Source: Blautia sp.
GTDB taxonomy: Bacteria > Bacillota > Clostridia > Lachnospirales > Lachnospiraceae
Reading direction: 5' to 3'
DNA length: 7,606 nucleotides
NCBI GenBank assembly: GCA_017420455.1
Contig: JAFOJB010000226.1
Span: 1-7,606 of the forward strand
The notes beneath the pieces are model-generated. The model ran no database searches and was not told the DNA's origin. It saw only the letters and a program-made list of their open reading frames with translations. The position numbers and the translations under genes were made by a program. Positions 1-7,104 of this stretch are shown here, in pieces. Each line of letters opens with the position of its first letter. Position 1 is the stretch's first letter.

Positions 1-130
1 GAAAGTGCGGGCTGTGAGTTTCCCGGAAGGAGACAGGTCATGCTGCCGGCCGTGGTATTGCCGGCTTCAGGACATCGTCACCCGGCAACATTGTATGTCA
101 CTATATACTTGCGTATAAGAGGAGTGGAAA
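1..130. other. Upstream flank with no assignable gene
   Basis: No gene can be assigned here with confidence. One + strand frame stays open from the window edge into the next gene, but its translation is not recognisable; another frame stops at 15-17. Either could be the tail of an upstream gene. A sensor histidine kinase is expected there because the next gene is a response regulator, but that is inference. A GCCGGC inverted repeat (45-50 and 60-65) could form a short hairpin without a U-tract. The ribosome binding site AGAGGAG lies at 118-124, six bases before the next start codon. Confidence 0.4.
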
Positions 131-1738
131 ATGTATCGTATACTTCTGGCAGATGATGAGGGGATCATGCTGGAATCCCTGAAACACATTATTGAAAGCA
201 ACTATGGCAGAGAATGCGAGGTAGCCTGTGCCAAAACCGGCAGGGCTGTGGTGGAGCTCGCGGAAAGCTTCCGGCCGGATATTGCCTTCCTGGATATCCA
301 GATGCCCGGAATTTCAGGTGTGCAGGCCATGAAGGAGATCCGTAAATTCAACAAGACCATGATCTTCATCGTGATCACCGCCTACGACCGGTTCAACTAC
401 GCCAAGGAGGCCATCAGCCTGGGCGTTCTGGAGTTTCTGACCAAGCCGGTGAACCGCCGAACGATCCTGGAGGTCTGTCAGAAAGCCATAGAGCAGGTGG
501 AGGAAAGCCGGAAAAAACGAAGCGACGATCTGAGAATCCGGGAAAAGCTGGAGACGGTGGTACCCATGATCGAATCCGGGTATCTGTACAGTCTCCTGCT
601 GCAGGACGATTTTCACACCTATGAGGATAATTACCGGGAGCTCCTTGATATTTCCCGGGATTACGCCCTGATGATCGTGGTGGAATTCGGGGACAGTGTG
701 GAGGAAGGAATTCTGACCAACGCAGTGGGAGCTTCGGTTCGGGCCAGCAGTTTTTATCCCGAATTCCGGGAAATCGTAAAGGGCTTTTTCGACTGTCTTG
801 TGGGGCCGGTGATGGGAAACCGGGTGGTCCTGCTGCTGCCCTATGAGAAGGAAAACGTCACCTATGAGGAGCGGGTTTCCATTCTTACCAGGACACGGAA
901 CCTGGTCCACAAGCTGGAGCAGCGCATCGAGGGGAAATTCCGGGCCGGGATCGGAAGAGTGCATTCTCTGTCGGATGTAAAGGAGTCTTATTTTGAAGCC
1001 CTCCGGGCACTTCGGGACGGCGACAGCCATGTGGTCCATATCAACGATATTCCGGTTAACCCGCAGTATGACGGAGACTATCCGCTGGATCTGGAGAACC
1101 GGTATTATCAGAAGGCCATGACCGGGGACGAGGCTGCCACCCTTTTTGCCGCAAACCAGTTCTTCGACTGGATGCTGGAGAACTACAGTGAATACAGGGA
1201 AGATATCGAGGTCAAGGTACTGGAGCTGGTGATGCATGTTGAATATGAAGCCTTTTTTAAAGGAGGGGTACGCTACGGCTTTCGTTATCGGGAGAACTAT
1301 ATCCGGGAGCTTCAGGAATGCCCGGATTATGAGAGCCTGCGCCAGTGGTTCCGGGAGAAGACCCTGGCGGTATGCCAGGGCATGCGTTCCATTCCGGAAA
1401 AGGAGACGGCCTCCGCAGTGACAAAGGCAAAGACCTTCATCGCGGAGAACTATTCCAGAGAGATTTCGCTGGACGATGTGTCCCGGTACGTAGATATCAG
1501 CCCGTACTATTTCAGCAAGCTGTTCAAGCAGGAATCCGGACAGAACTTCATCGAATATCTGACGGAGCTCCGCATCGGCCATGCCAGGGAACTTCTGAAC
1601 AATCAGGGCCTGTCCATCAAGGAAATCTGCAGTCTCTGCGGCTACAGCGATCCAAACTATTTCAGCCGGATCTTCAAAAAGTATGAAGGGATGACTCCCA
1701 GTGAGTACCGGGAGAAAAACCAGCATATCATTTCGTGA
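131..1738 (+). CDS. yesN: YesN-type response regulator with AraC-family DNA-binding domain
   Basis: Cytoplasmic transcription regulator of a two-component system, 535 residues, a usual length for the YesN group. Residues 1 to about 120 form a receiver domain: acidic pair D8-D9, phospho-acceptor D55 in the FLDIQMPG motif, T83, and K105 in the TKP motif. All expected phosphorylation residues are present, so it should be phosphorylatable. The middle (about 140-420) is the poorly conserved linker region of this group. Residues 431-535 form an AraC/XylS domain with two helix-turn-helix units, about 446-467 and 504-520; the second has the GYSDPNYFSRIFKK signature. The start is supported by AGAGGAG at 118-124. 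Its histidine kinase is not in the window and is presumed upstream. The adjacent sugar-binding lipoprotein and downstream importer suggest that it activates sugar uptake genes. Arginine is often encoded by CGG here, unlike in the chvE-like gene. Family assignment is firm; the target promoters and the inducer are inferred. Confidence 0.93.
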   Translation: MYRILLADDEGIMLESLKHIIESNYGRECEVACAKTGRAVVELAESFRPDIAFLDIQMPGISGVQAMKEIRKFNKTMIFIVITAYDRFNYAKEAISLGVLEFLTKPVNRRTILEVCQKAIEQVEESRKKRSDDLRIREKLETVVPMIESGYLYSLLLQDDFHTYEDNYRELLDISRDYALMIVVEFGDSVEEGILTNAVGASVRASSFYPEFREIVKGFFDCLVGPVMGNRVVLLLPYEKENVTYEERVSILTRTRNLVHKLEQRIEGKFRAGIGRVHSLSDVKESYFEALRALRDGDSHVVHINDIPVNPQYDGDYPLDLENRYYQKAMTGDEAATLFAANQFFDWMLENYSEYREDIEVKVLELVMHVEYEAFFKGGVRYGFRYRENYIRELQECPDYESLRQWFREKTLAVCQGMRSIPEKETASAVTKAKTFIAENYSREISLDDVSRYVDISPYYFSKLFKQESGQNFIEYLTELRIGHARELLNNQGLSIKEICSLCGYSDPNYFSRIFKKYEGMTPSEYREKNQHIIS

Positions 1739-1827
1739 TCAGCCGCCGCATTGCGCAGGGCGATCCTTAGATGGACCACCGGATGCTGATGCGCTGCCCG
1801 GAACAGAAAATCCTCCTTCATCTAAAT

Positions 1828-1868
1828 GTGCTTTTTGCACTGGGATCACAGGTGAAAGGATAATTATC
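1828..1868 (+). promoter_or_regulatory. Candidate promoter and dyads before the XylF-like gene
   Basis: A weak promoter can be drawn as TTGCAC (1835-1840), an 18-base spacer and GATAAT (1859-1864), which would start transcription about 20 bases before the next gene. Two small palindromes overlap these boxes: GTGC-TTTTT-GCAC at 1828-1840 and the perfect dyad GATAATTATC at 1859-1868. Either could be an operator. No clear terminator separates the response regulator gene from this point, so read-through from it is equally possible. The -35 box matches consensus at only three of six positions, so this is tentative. Confidence 0.3.
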
Positions 1869-1924
1869 ATATGAAGGGGAAACAGTCATATGAAATGGAA
1901 AAAACCATATGAAGAAAAAAAATG
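1868..1924 (+). repeat. Triple 19-bp imperfect direct repeat over a start codon
   Basis: The octamer CATATGAA occurs three times at exact 19-base spacing (1868, 1887, 1906). Units one and two agree at 14 of 19 positions; the third diverges after the octamer. Each unit carries an ATG (1871, 1890, 1909), and because 19 is not a multiple of three these fall in three different frames. Only the middle ATG opens the long gene. The repeat covers the ribosome binding site and the first codons. Confidence 0.75.
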
Positions 1925-2978
1925 GAGCATCCTGGCGCTGGTCTGTTTTCTGATCCTCAGCTTCTCCGGGTGCGGCATCACGGAAGAAAAGCCGGGGGAG
2001 ACTGCAAAGGCTTCTGAGAACACAGCAGGAGACAAAGCTCTGCAGATCGGAATGAGCTTCGATTCCTTTGTCATCGAGCGATGGATCCGGGACAGAGATG
2101 TCTTTGTCGCCACGGCAAAGGAACTGGGAGCCGAGGTCAATGTCCAGAACGCCAACGGCGACGTACAGGAGCAGATCGAACAGATCCGTTATCTGATCGA
2201 AAAGGGCGTGGACGTGCTGGTCATTGTTGCCGCAGACTGCGATGCCCTTCGGGATGTAGTAGCGCAGGCCCATGCCAGGAAAATTCCCGTCATCAGTTAT
2301 GACAGACTCATTCGGAATGCCGGGACCGATCTTTATCTGTCCTTTGACAACCGGAAGGTGGGAGTTCTGATGGCCCAGGCCCTGAAGGAGGCCATACCCG
2401 AAGGCGGAGAGATCTTCATGATCCAGGGTTCCATGGATGATTTCAACGTGGAGCTTGTGCGGGAGGGCTTTGAGGCGGAGATCGAAGGCAGCAGCCTTTC
2501 TGTGGTATATGAGGCAAGCTGCGAGGGATGGCTGGCGGAGCAGGCCATCGGTTATGTGAGTGAAGCTCTGCTGATGTATCCGGATGTCAAAGGAATCATG
2601 TGCGGCAACGACGATATAGCCACCCAGGTCATCCGGGTGCTGGCGGAAAACCGGCTGGCAGACAAGGTGAAAGTGGTGGGACAGGACGGGGATCTGGCAG
2701 CCTGCCAGCGGATCGTGGAAGGTACGCAGACGATGACCGCCTTTAAATCCGTAGAGGATCTTGCCCGTCTGGCAGCAGGGTGCGCCCTGAAGCTGGCAGC
2801 CCGCGAGGAGATTCCGGAAAGCAGCAATACCGCCATGAACGATGGGACAAAGGATATTCCCTGTGTTTTCCTGGATCCTGTGCTGGTCCGGAAGGACAAT
2901 ATGAAAAAGATCATCGTGGACGGCGGATATCATTCCCTGAACGATGTATATCTGAATGTTTTCGCCAAAAGTCAATAG
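1890..2978 (+). CDS. XylF-like sugar-binding lipoprotein, probable sensing co-receptor
   Basis: Predicted membrane-anchored extracellular sugar-binding protein of 362 residues (periplasmic binding protein type I fold, XylF/RbsB group). The N-terminus has basic residues, a hydrophobic core (about 12-26) and a lipobox-like FSGC with C28 as the lipidation site, followed by a charged linker to about residue 49. The mature part has XylF hallmarks: ERW with RDRD at 63-70, YDR at 137-139, SFDN shortly after, GNDD at 239-242, GQDGD at 264-268 and K286. These correspond to the ligand-contact positions of xylose-binding proteins, so a pentose such as D-xylose is the best guess. AAGGGGA at 1874-1880 supports this start. 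The gene sits between a response regulator and a strong terminator, apart from the ABC genes. By analogy with XylFII of clostridial XylFII-LytS systems it may present sugar to a histidine kinase rather than to the transporter. A plain transport receptor remains possible. Confidence 0.88.
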   Translation: MKWKKPYEEKKWSILALVCFLILSFSGCGITEEKPGETAKASENTAGDKALQIGMSFDSFVIERWIRDRDVFVATAKELGAEVNVQNANGDVQEQIEQIRYLIEKGVDVLVIVAADCDALRDVVAQAHARKIPVISYDRLIRNAGTDLYLSFDNRKVGVLMAQALKEAIPEGGEIFMIQGSMDDFNVELVREGFEAEIEGSSLSVVYEASCEGWLAEQAIGYVSEALLMYPDVKGIMCGNDDIATQVIRVLAENRLADKVKVVGQDGDLAACQRIVEGTQTMTAFKSVEDLARLAAGCALKLAAREEIPESSNTAMNDGTKDIPCVFLDPVLVRKDNMKKIIVDGGYHSLNDVYLNVFAKSQ

Positions 2979-2992
2979 GAGTTTTTTGTAAC

Positions 2993-3032
2993 AAAAATGT
3001 CATGGCAGATTCCATGGCATTTTTCTGTTTTT
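2993..3032 (+). terminator. Intrinsic terminator after the sensor lipoprotein gene
   Basis: A 13-bp stem (2993-3005 with 3012-3024, containing one G-U pair) and a six-base loop are followed by a T-rich run to 3032. It starts 15 bases after the stop codon. The arms are A/T-rich at the base (AAAAATG against CATTTTT), so the hairpin could work in both directions. It should end transcription of the regulatory half and insulate the chvE-like gene. Confidence 0.85.
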
Positions 3033-3075
3033 CAAAAATGTGCGGAAAGAGGGCAAGTATGTCCAGTAAGACCTG

Positions 3076-3084
3076 TGCTATGAT
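3076..3084 (+). promoter_or_regulatory. Candidate extended -10 promoter for the chvE-like gene
   Basis: TGC-TATGAT at 3076-3084 is an extended -10 element (TGn followed by TATGAT, five of six bases of consensus). Transcription would start near 3091, leaving a leader of about 54 bases. No good -35 hexamer lies 16-18 bases upstream, which fits a promoter needing an activator such as the AraC-type regulator encoded upstream. It lies just after a terminator and before a gene expected to be strongly expressed. Predicted by eye only. Confidence 0.5.
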
Positions 3085-3130
3085 TACACCATCAAAAAAC
3101 AAAGGCCTGTGGTCTTGTGTGATTATGAAA

Positions 3131-3136
3131 AGGAGG
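3131..3136 (+). promoter_or_regulatory. Ribosome binding site fixing the chvE-like start
   Basis: A perfect AGGAGG lies eight bases before ATG 3145. It selects this start over an in-frame GTG at 3109, which would add twelve residues ahead of an otherwise typical signal peptide. Confidence 0.85.
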
Positions 3137-3144
3137 ATTTTCAA

Positions 3145-4188
3145 ATGAAAAAGGTAATGGCAGCACTCTTTTGCGGTATCATGGCAGCAGCAATCGCTGT
3201 TCCGGCTCATGCAGAGAAAATCGGCGTTTCCATGCCGACCAAGGATCTGCAGAGATGGAATCAGGATGGCGACAATATGCAGAAAGAGCTGGAAGCAGCC
3301 GGCTTTGAAGTAGATCTTCAGTATGCTTCCAACGATGTCAACACCCAGCTTTCCCAGATCGAGAACATGATCTCCGAAGGCGCAAACGTTCTGGTTATCG
3401 CCGCAATCGAAGGATCTTCTCTTGGAGAGGCTCTGGACATGGCAGCAGAGAACGAGATCCCGGTCATCGCTTATGACCGTCTGCTGATGGATTCCGATGC
3501 AGTTTCCTACTATGCAACATTTGATAACTATATGGTTGGTACCGTTCAGGGAACATATATCAAAGATACCCTTGATCTGGACAACGCAGAAGGCCCCTTC
3601 AATCTGGAAGTCACCGCAGGCGACCCCGGCGACAACAACGCCCGTTATTTCTATCAGGGCGCTATTGATGTCCTTCAGCCCTACATCGATGCAGGCAAGC
3701 TGGTTATTCCGTCCGGACAGGTTGAGTTTGACGTAGTTGCTACCCCGACCTGGGCTACTGAGACCGCTCAGAGCAGAGCCGACAACATCATCGGTTCCTA
3801 CTATGCAGACGGCACCAACATCGACGCATGGCTGTGCTCCAACGACTCCACCGCTCTCGGTGTTGAGAACTCTCTGGAAGCAAACTACACCGGAACTTAT
3901 CCGATCGTTACCGGTCAGGACTGCGATATCCAGAACACCAAGAACATGATCGCCGGAAAACAGTCCATGTCCGTATTCAAGGACACCCGTACTCTGGCTT
4001 CTCAGGTTGTCAAGATGGTTGGCCAGATCATCAACGGCGAAGAAGTAGATGTCAACGATACCGAGACCTACAACAACAACGTTATCGTAGTTCCGTCCTT
4101 CCTTTGCGAGCCGGTATTTGCTGATATCAACAACTACAAAGAGCTCCTGATTGATTCCGGATATTATACCGAGGATCAGCTTCAGTAA
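3145..4188 (+). CDS. chvE: ChvE-type multiple monosaccharide ABC transporter substrate-binding protein
   Basis: Exported sugar-binding protein of 347 residues that should deliver monosaccharides to the MmsA/MmsB importer encoded downstream. ChvE homologues bind sugars such as arabinose, galactose, glucose and xylose; the substrate here cannot be read from sequence. Residues 1-23 form a signal peptide with a likely cleavage after AHA. There is no lipobox: the only nearby cysteine, C10, is inside the hydrophobic core after ALF. The mature protein has DLQRW at 34-38, YDR at 110-112, ATFDN soon after, SND at 232-234, GQDCD at 257-261 and K279, the usual sugar-contact positions of the family. Arginine is encoded only by CGT and AGA where examined, in contrast to the CGG-rich upstream genes, which suggests selection for high expression. 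The gene has its own candidate promoter and a perfect ribosome binding site, and is followed by a terminator. Lack of an anchor is odd for a monoderm Firmicute. Confidence 0.92.
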   Translation: MKKVMAALFCGIMAAAIAVPAHAEKIGVSMPTKDLQRWNQDGDNMQKELEAAGFEVDLQYASNDVNTQLSQIENMISEGANVLVIAAIEGSSLGEALDMAAENEIPVIAYDRLLMDSDAVSYYATFDNYMVGTVQGTYIKDTLDLDNAEGPFNLEVTAGDPGDNNARYFYQGAIDVLQPYIDAGKLVIPSGQVEFDVVATPTWATETAQSRADNIIGSYYADGTNIDAWLCSNDSTALGVENSLEANYTGTYPIVTGQDCDIQNTKNMIAGKQSMSVFKDTRTLASQVVKMVGQIINGEEVDVNDTETYNNNVIVVPSFLCEPVFADINNYKELLIDSGYYTEDQLQ

Positions 4189-4202
4189 AAAGAACTGATT
4201 CT

Positions 4203-4270
4203 TCTCCTCCGGGAGGAGATGGCGCCGTACAGCGCCGGATGAGGCGGCAGTTTCCGCAGAAAAACGCCTC
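4203..4270 (+). other. Three consecutive stem-loops in the chvE 3' region
   Basis: Three hairpins follow the stop codon closely: TCTCCTC/GAGGAGA with a three-base loop (4203-4219), GGCGC/GCGCC with a six-base loop (4221-4236), and GAGGCG/CGCCTC (4241-4246 with 4265-4270), whose left part can alternatively pair as GCGG/CCGC (4244-4247 with 4254-4257). None has a U-tract. Together with the terminator that follows they make a compact RNA structure that may protect the chvE mRNA from 3' decay or tune read-through into mmsA. Pairings are visible in sequence; the role is inferred. Confidence 0.6.
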
Positions 4271-4275
4271 TTACC

Positions 4276-4307
4276 ATACAGGCGGGACCATTCCCGCCTG
4301 TATTTTT
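4276..4307 (+). terminator. Strong intrinsic terminator between chvE and mmsA
   Basis: A perfect 12-bp stem (4276-4287 with 4292-4303), rich in G-C at its centre, has a four-base loop and runs into TTTTT (4303-4307). The ATPase gene begins 62 bases later. Because the ATPase and permeases lack an evident strong promoter, this probably acts as a partial terminator that keeps the binding protein in excess over the membrane complex, a common arrangement in ABC importer operons. Confidence 0.9.
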
Positions 4308-4369
4308 ACTGGATAAGCGTAAGACCTGTTGTTCGATCCTTATGATAAAAACGGTTGGAGGGAAACTCA

Positions 4370-5911
4370 TTGGCTAAAATAATACTGGAAATGAAAAATA
4401 TCACCAAGACGTTCCCCGGGGTCAAAGCTCTTGACAACGTGAACCTCAAGGTGGAAGAGGGCGAGATCCACGCTCTTGTAGGCGAAAACGGCGCCGGAAA
4501 ATCCACCCTGATGAATGTCCTTTCAGGAATCTATCCATACGGAACCTATGAAGGGGATATCGTCTATAACGGTGAGGTATGTAAATTCAATACGATCAAG
4601 GATTCCGAGGGTAAAGGAATCGTCATCATCCATCAGGAGCTGGCGCTGGTTCCCGAAATGTCCATCGGAGAAAATATGTATCTCGGGAACGAATGCGGCA
4701 AGAAGTCGCGCATCGACTGGGATACTACCTATGTAGAAGCAGACAAATACCTGAAAATGGTCGGCCTTTCCGAGTCTTCCAAGGTTCTGGTAAAGGAAAT
4801 CGGAACAGGAAAGCAGCAGCTGGTAGAGATCGCCAAGGCCCTTGCAAAAAAAGCGAAGCTTCTGATCCTGGATGAGCCTACATCCTCCCTGAATGAAGAG
4901 GATTCCAGGGCTCTTCTGGATCTGATGCTGGGCTTCAAAAAACAGGGCATGACTATGATCATCATCACCCATAAGCTGAACGAAGTTTCTTATGTGGCAG
5001 ATAAGATCACCGTTGTACGTGATGGTTCTACCATCGAGACCATTGACAATGCAGGCCACGATATCGACGAAGACCGGATCATCAAGGGAATGGTCGGCCG
5101 TGAGATCACTAACCGTTTCCCGAAGAGACCTCATGTGGAGATCGGCGATATCAATATGGAGGTAGAGCATTGGACCGTGCACCATCCACTGTATCCGGAG
5201 CGTAAGGTAGTGGATGATGTTTCCATGTATGTAAGAAAGGGCGAGGTCGTAGGAATATACGGCCTGATGGGGGCAGGGCGTACAGAACTGGCCATGAGCA
5301 TTTTCGGACAGTCCTATGGAATCCTGACCGGCGGCACCCTGAAGCTGGACGGGAAAGAGGTTAAATTAAAGAAATCTCCTACCGACGCCATTCTTCACAA
5401 GATCGCCTATGTAACAGAGGACAGAAAAGGGAACGGCCTGATCCTTTCCCAGTCCATCAAGGTCAATACCTCCCTCGCGAATCTGGACAGCCTTGCAAAC
5501 CGTACGGTAATCGACAAGGACAAGGAATATCTGGTGGCGGAGGATTACCGGGAAAAGCTCAAGATTAAAACACCGTCTGTGGAACAGCTGGTCGGAAATC
5601 TTTCCGGCGGAAATCAGCAGAAGGTGCTTCTGGCGAAATGGATGTTCGCCGAGCCGGATATCCTGATCCTGGATGAGCCTACCAGAGGTATCGATGTCGG
5701 AGCGAAATATGAGATCTACTGTATCATCAACGATCTGGCGGCAGCCGGCAAATCCGTGATCATGATCTCCTCCGAGCTTCCCGAGGTTCTCGGCATGAGT
5801 GACCGTATTTATATTATGAACGCATCAAAGATGGTCGGAGAGATGAAAGCCTCCGAGGCTACACAGGAGAATATCATGGCTGCGATTCTCCGGTCAGGAA
5901 GGGGTGATTGA
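4370..5911 (+). CDS. mmsA: Sugar ABC importer ATPase, MmsA/GguA type, two nucleotide-binding domains
   Basis: Cytoplasmic ATPase subunit of 513 residues that powers uptake of sugar delivered by the ChvE-like protein. It has the tandem-domain layout of the RbsA/XylG/GguA group. Domain 1: Walker [10 protein letters not shown] at 38-46, Q-loop Q89, a variant signature GTGKQQ at 145-150 and Walker B with D168-E169. Domain 2: degenerate Walker [10 protein letters not shown] at 298-306 (arginine for the usual lysine), signature LSGGNQQK at 411-418 and Walker B with D435-E436. The asymmetry, with a weak signature in domain 1 and a weak Walker A in domain 2, is normal for this family. The start is TTG 4370, six bases after GGAGGGA (4357-4363), giving the family-typical [17 protein letters not shown]; an in-frame TTG at 4355 lies before that site and is unlikely. 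Two bases separate its stop codon from the permease gene, indicating translational coupling. A TTG start may lower its yield relative to the binding protein. Confidence 0.95.
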   Translation: MAKIILEMKNITKTFPGVKALDNVNLKVEEGEIHALVGENGAGKSTLMNVLSGIYPYGTYEGDIVYNGEVCKFNTIKDSEGKGIVIIHQELALVPEMSIGENMYLGNECGKKSRIDWDTTYVEADKYLKMVGLSESSKVLVKEIGTGKQQLVEIAKALAKKAKLLILDEPTSSLNEEDSRALLDLMLGFKKQGMTMIIITHKLNEVSYVADKITVVRDGSTIETIDNAGHDIDEDRIIKGMVGREITNRFPKRPHVEIGDINMEVEHWTVHHPLYPERKVVDDVSMYVRKGEVVGIYGLMGAGRTELAMSIFGQSYGILTGGTLKLDGKEVKLKKSPTDAILHKIAYVTEDRKGNGLILSQSIKVNTSLANLDSLANRTVIDKDKEYLVAEDYREKLKIKTPSVEQLVGNLSGGNQQKVLLAKWMFAEPDILILDEPTRGIDVGAKYEIYCIINDLAAAGKSVIMISSELPEVLGMSDRIYIMNASKMVGEMKASEATQENIMAAILRSGRGD

Positions 5912-5913
5912 TC

Positions 5914-7089
5914 ATGAAAACAAGTTCTTTCGGAAATGTCCTTAAAAAGAACATGATGGTCATTGCGCTTGCCGTAGTCGTCATCTTCTTTTCCGTCAGT
6001 ACCGGCGGCAAGATCCTTCTGCCGCAGAATATTACCAGCCTGATCTCTCAGAACGGTTACGTGTTCGTTCTGGCAACAGGTATGCTGCTCTGCATCCTCA
6101 CCGGCGGAAACATTGACCTGGCTGTAGGAAGTGTTGTCTGTTTTGCCGGCGCCATCGGCGCTGTGCTGATGGACAAGGGCTTCCCGGCAATACTGGCAGC
6201 GATTGTCATGCTGGTGATGGGCCTTGCCATAGGTATGTTCCAGGGCTACTGGATCGCCTGGGTTTCCGTCCCGCCTTTTATCGCCACACTGGCCGGCATG
6301 TATGCTTTCCGTGGACTCTCCAATGTCGTTCTTCAGGGACTGACGGTAGGTATCAATAACACTACCTTCCTGAATATTTTCGGAGGCGGCGCAAACTGCT
6401 ATGTTCCGGATTTCTTCAAGGGAGAAGGCCTGAATATCACCTGTATGGCCATCGGAATCATCGGCGTGGCGCTCTATGTGATCATGACCATCCGCGGGAT
6501 GATCGTCAGGAAAAAAAGAGGCTTCAGGATCGGAGTTGGCGATGTCTTTGCCACACTTTTCAAGATGATCATCGTCAGTGCTCTGATTCTCTGGATCATC
6601 TATGAGCTTGCACAGGACAGAGGTATTCCTTCCGTTCTGATCTGGATCGCTCTGGTTCTCCTGGTTTACGGCTATATTACCAGAAACACCGCCATCGGAC
6701 GTTATTTCTACGCAGTCGGCGGCAATGAGAAAGCCACCAGGCTTTCCGGTATCAATACAAAACTGGTGTACTTTATTGCGTACGCGAATATGGGAATGCT
6801 GGCAGGTCTTGCAGGTATTCTTACCATCGCCCGTGCGAAATCCTCCCAGCCTACCTATGGACAGGGCTATGAGATGGACGCCATTGCGGCGTGCTTTATC
6901 GGCGGTGCCTCCGCTTACGGCGGCGTGGGCAAGATTACCGGCGTGATCATCGGCGCAACCCTGATGGGCGTGATCAACCAGGGCATGGCCCTGATGGATA
7001 TGTCCGCCAACTATCAGAGAGCTGTCAAAGGTGTGGTTCTTCTGGTTGCGGTACTCATCGACGTGCTTTCCAACAAAAAACAGTCTTAA
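5914..7089 (+). CDS. mmsB: Monosaccharide ABC transporter permease, MmsB/GguB type
   Basis: Integral membrane permease of 391 residues of the CUT2 branched family (BPD_transp_2), forming the sugar channel with MmsA. The sequence shows many hydrophobic spans, the first at about 14-30. It carries the conserved TGGNIDLAVGS at 63-73 and AVGGNEKATRLSG from 267, the region that contacts the ATPase, then GGVGKITGVIIGA and a hydrophobic C-terminal helix ending in lysines. A basic central stretch (KKRGFRIG) before another hydrophobic span fits the longer GguB/MmsB permeases rather than the shorter RbsC type. The start is ATG 5914, nine bases after AGGAAGGGG (5896-5904); a TTG at 5908 overlapping the mmsA stop is a weaker alternative. 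It is tightly coupled to mmsA and followed after 15 bases by a paralogous permease. Confidence 0.94.
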   Translation: MKTSSFGNVLKKNMMVIALAVVVIFFSVSTGGKILLPQNITSLISQNGYVFVLATGMLLCILTGGNIDLAVGSVVCFAGAIGAVLMDKGFPAILAAIVMLVMGLAIGMFQGYWIAWVSVPPFIATLAGMYAFRGLSNVVLQGLTVGINNTTFLNIFGGGANCYVPDFFKGEGLNITCMAIGIIGVALYVIMTIRGMIVRKKRGFRIGVGDVFATLFKMIIVSALILWIIYELAQDRGIPSVLIWIALVLLVYGYITRNTAIGRYFYAVGGNEKATRLSGINTKLVYFIAYANMGMLAGLAGILTIARAKSSQPTYGQGYEMDAIAACFIGGASAYGGVGKITGVIIGATLMGVINQGMALMDMSANYQRAVKGVVLLVAVLIDVLSNKKQS

Positions 7090-7104
7090 GGGAGGAGGAT
7101 GAAT

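Noticed and set aside
91..119. Possible promoter TTGTAT, 17-base spacer, TATAAG before the response regulator
   Set aside because: Transcription would start at or after the ribosome binding site at 118-124, leaving no usable leader, and the -35 box is poor.
314..1726. Long open frame on the minus strand opposite the response regulator
   Set aside because: Its translation has no recognisable domain and no ribosome binding site. It is open because codons that would give antisense stops are rare in the sense gene, which has complete receiver and AraC domains.
1739..1810. Possible terminator after the response regulator gene
   Set aside because: The GC-rich repeats here do not form a continuous stem, and there is no U-tract.
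1807..1819. Minus-strand AAGGAGGATTTT resembling a ribosome binding site
   Set aside because: No start codon follows at suitable spacing on that strand and no coding frame fits.
1818..2975. Long minus-strand frame opposite the XylF-like gene
   Set aside because: The sense strand encodes a full lipoprotein with conserved sugar-binding motifs and a good ribosome binding site. The antisense product resembles no family I know.
4341..4346. TATGAT as a -10 box for mmsA
   Set aside because: No -35 hexamer at 16-18 bases and no TGn extension. Read-through of the preceding terminator is a simpler source of mmsA mRNA, although a weak promoter is not excluded.
4523..5185. Minus-strand frame opposite the first ATPase domain
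   Set aside because: It lies wholly over conserved ATPase motifs on the sense strand; an antisense shadow.
5261..5287. Arginine replacing the Walker A lysine in the second ATPase domain, as possible inactivation
   Set aside because: The GLMGAGRTE form is usual for the second domain of RbsA/XylG/GguA-type ATPases, so it is not a defect of this gene.
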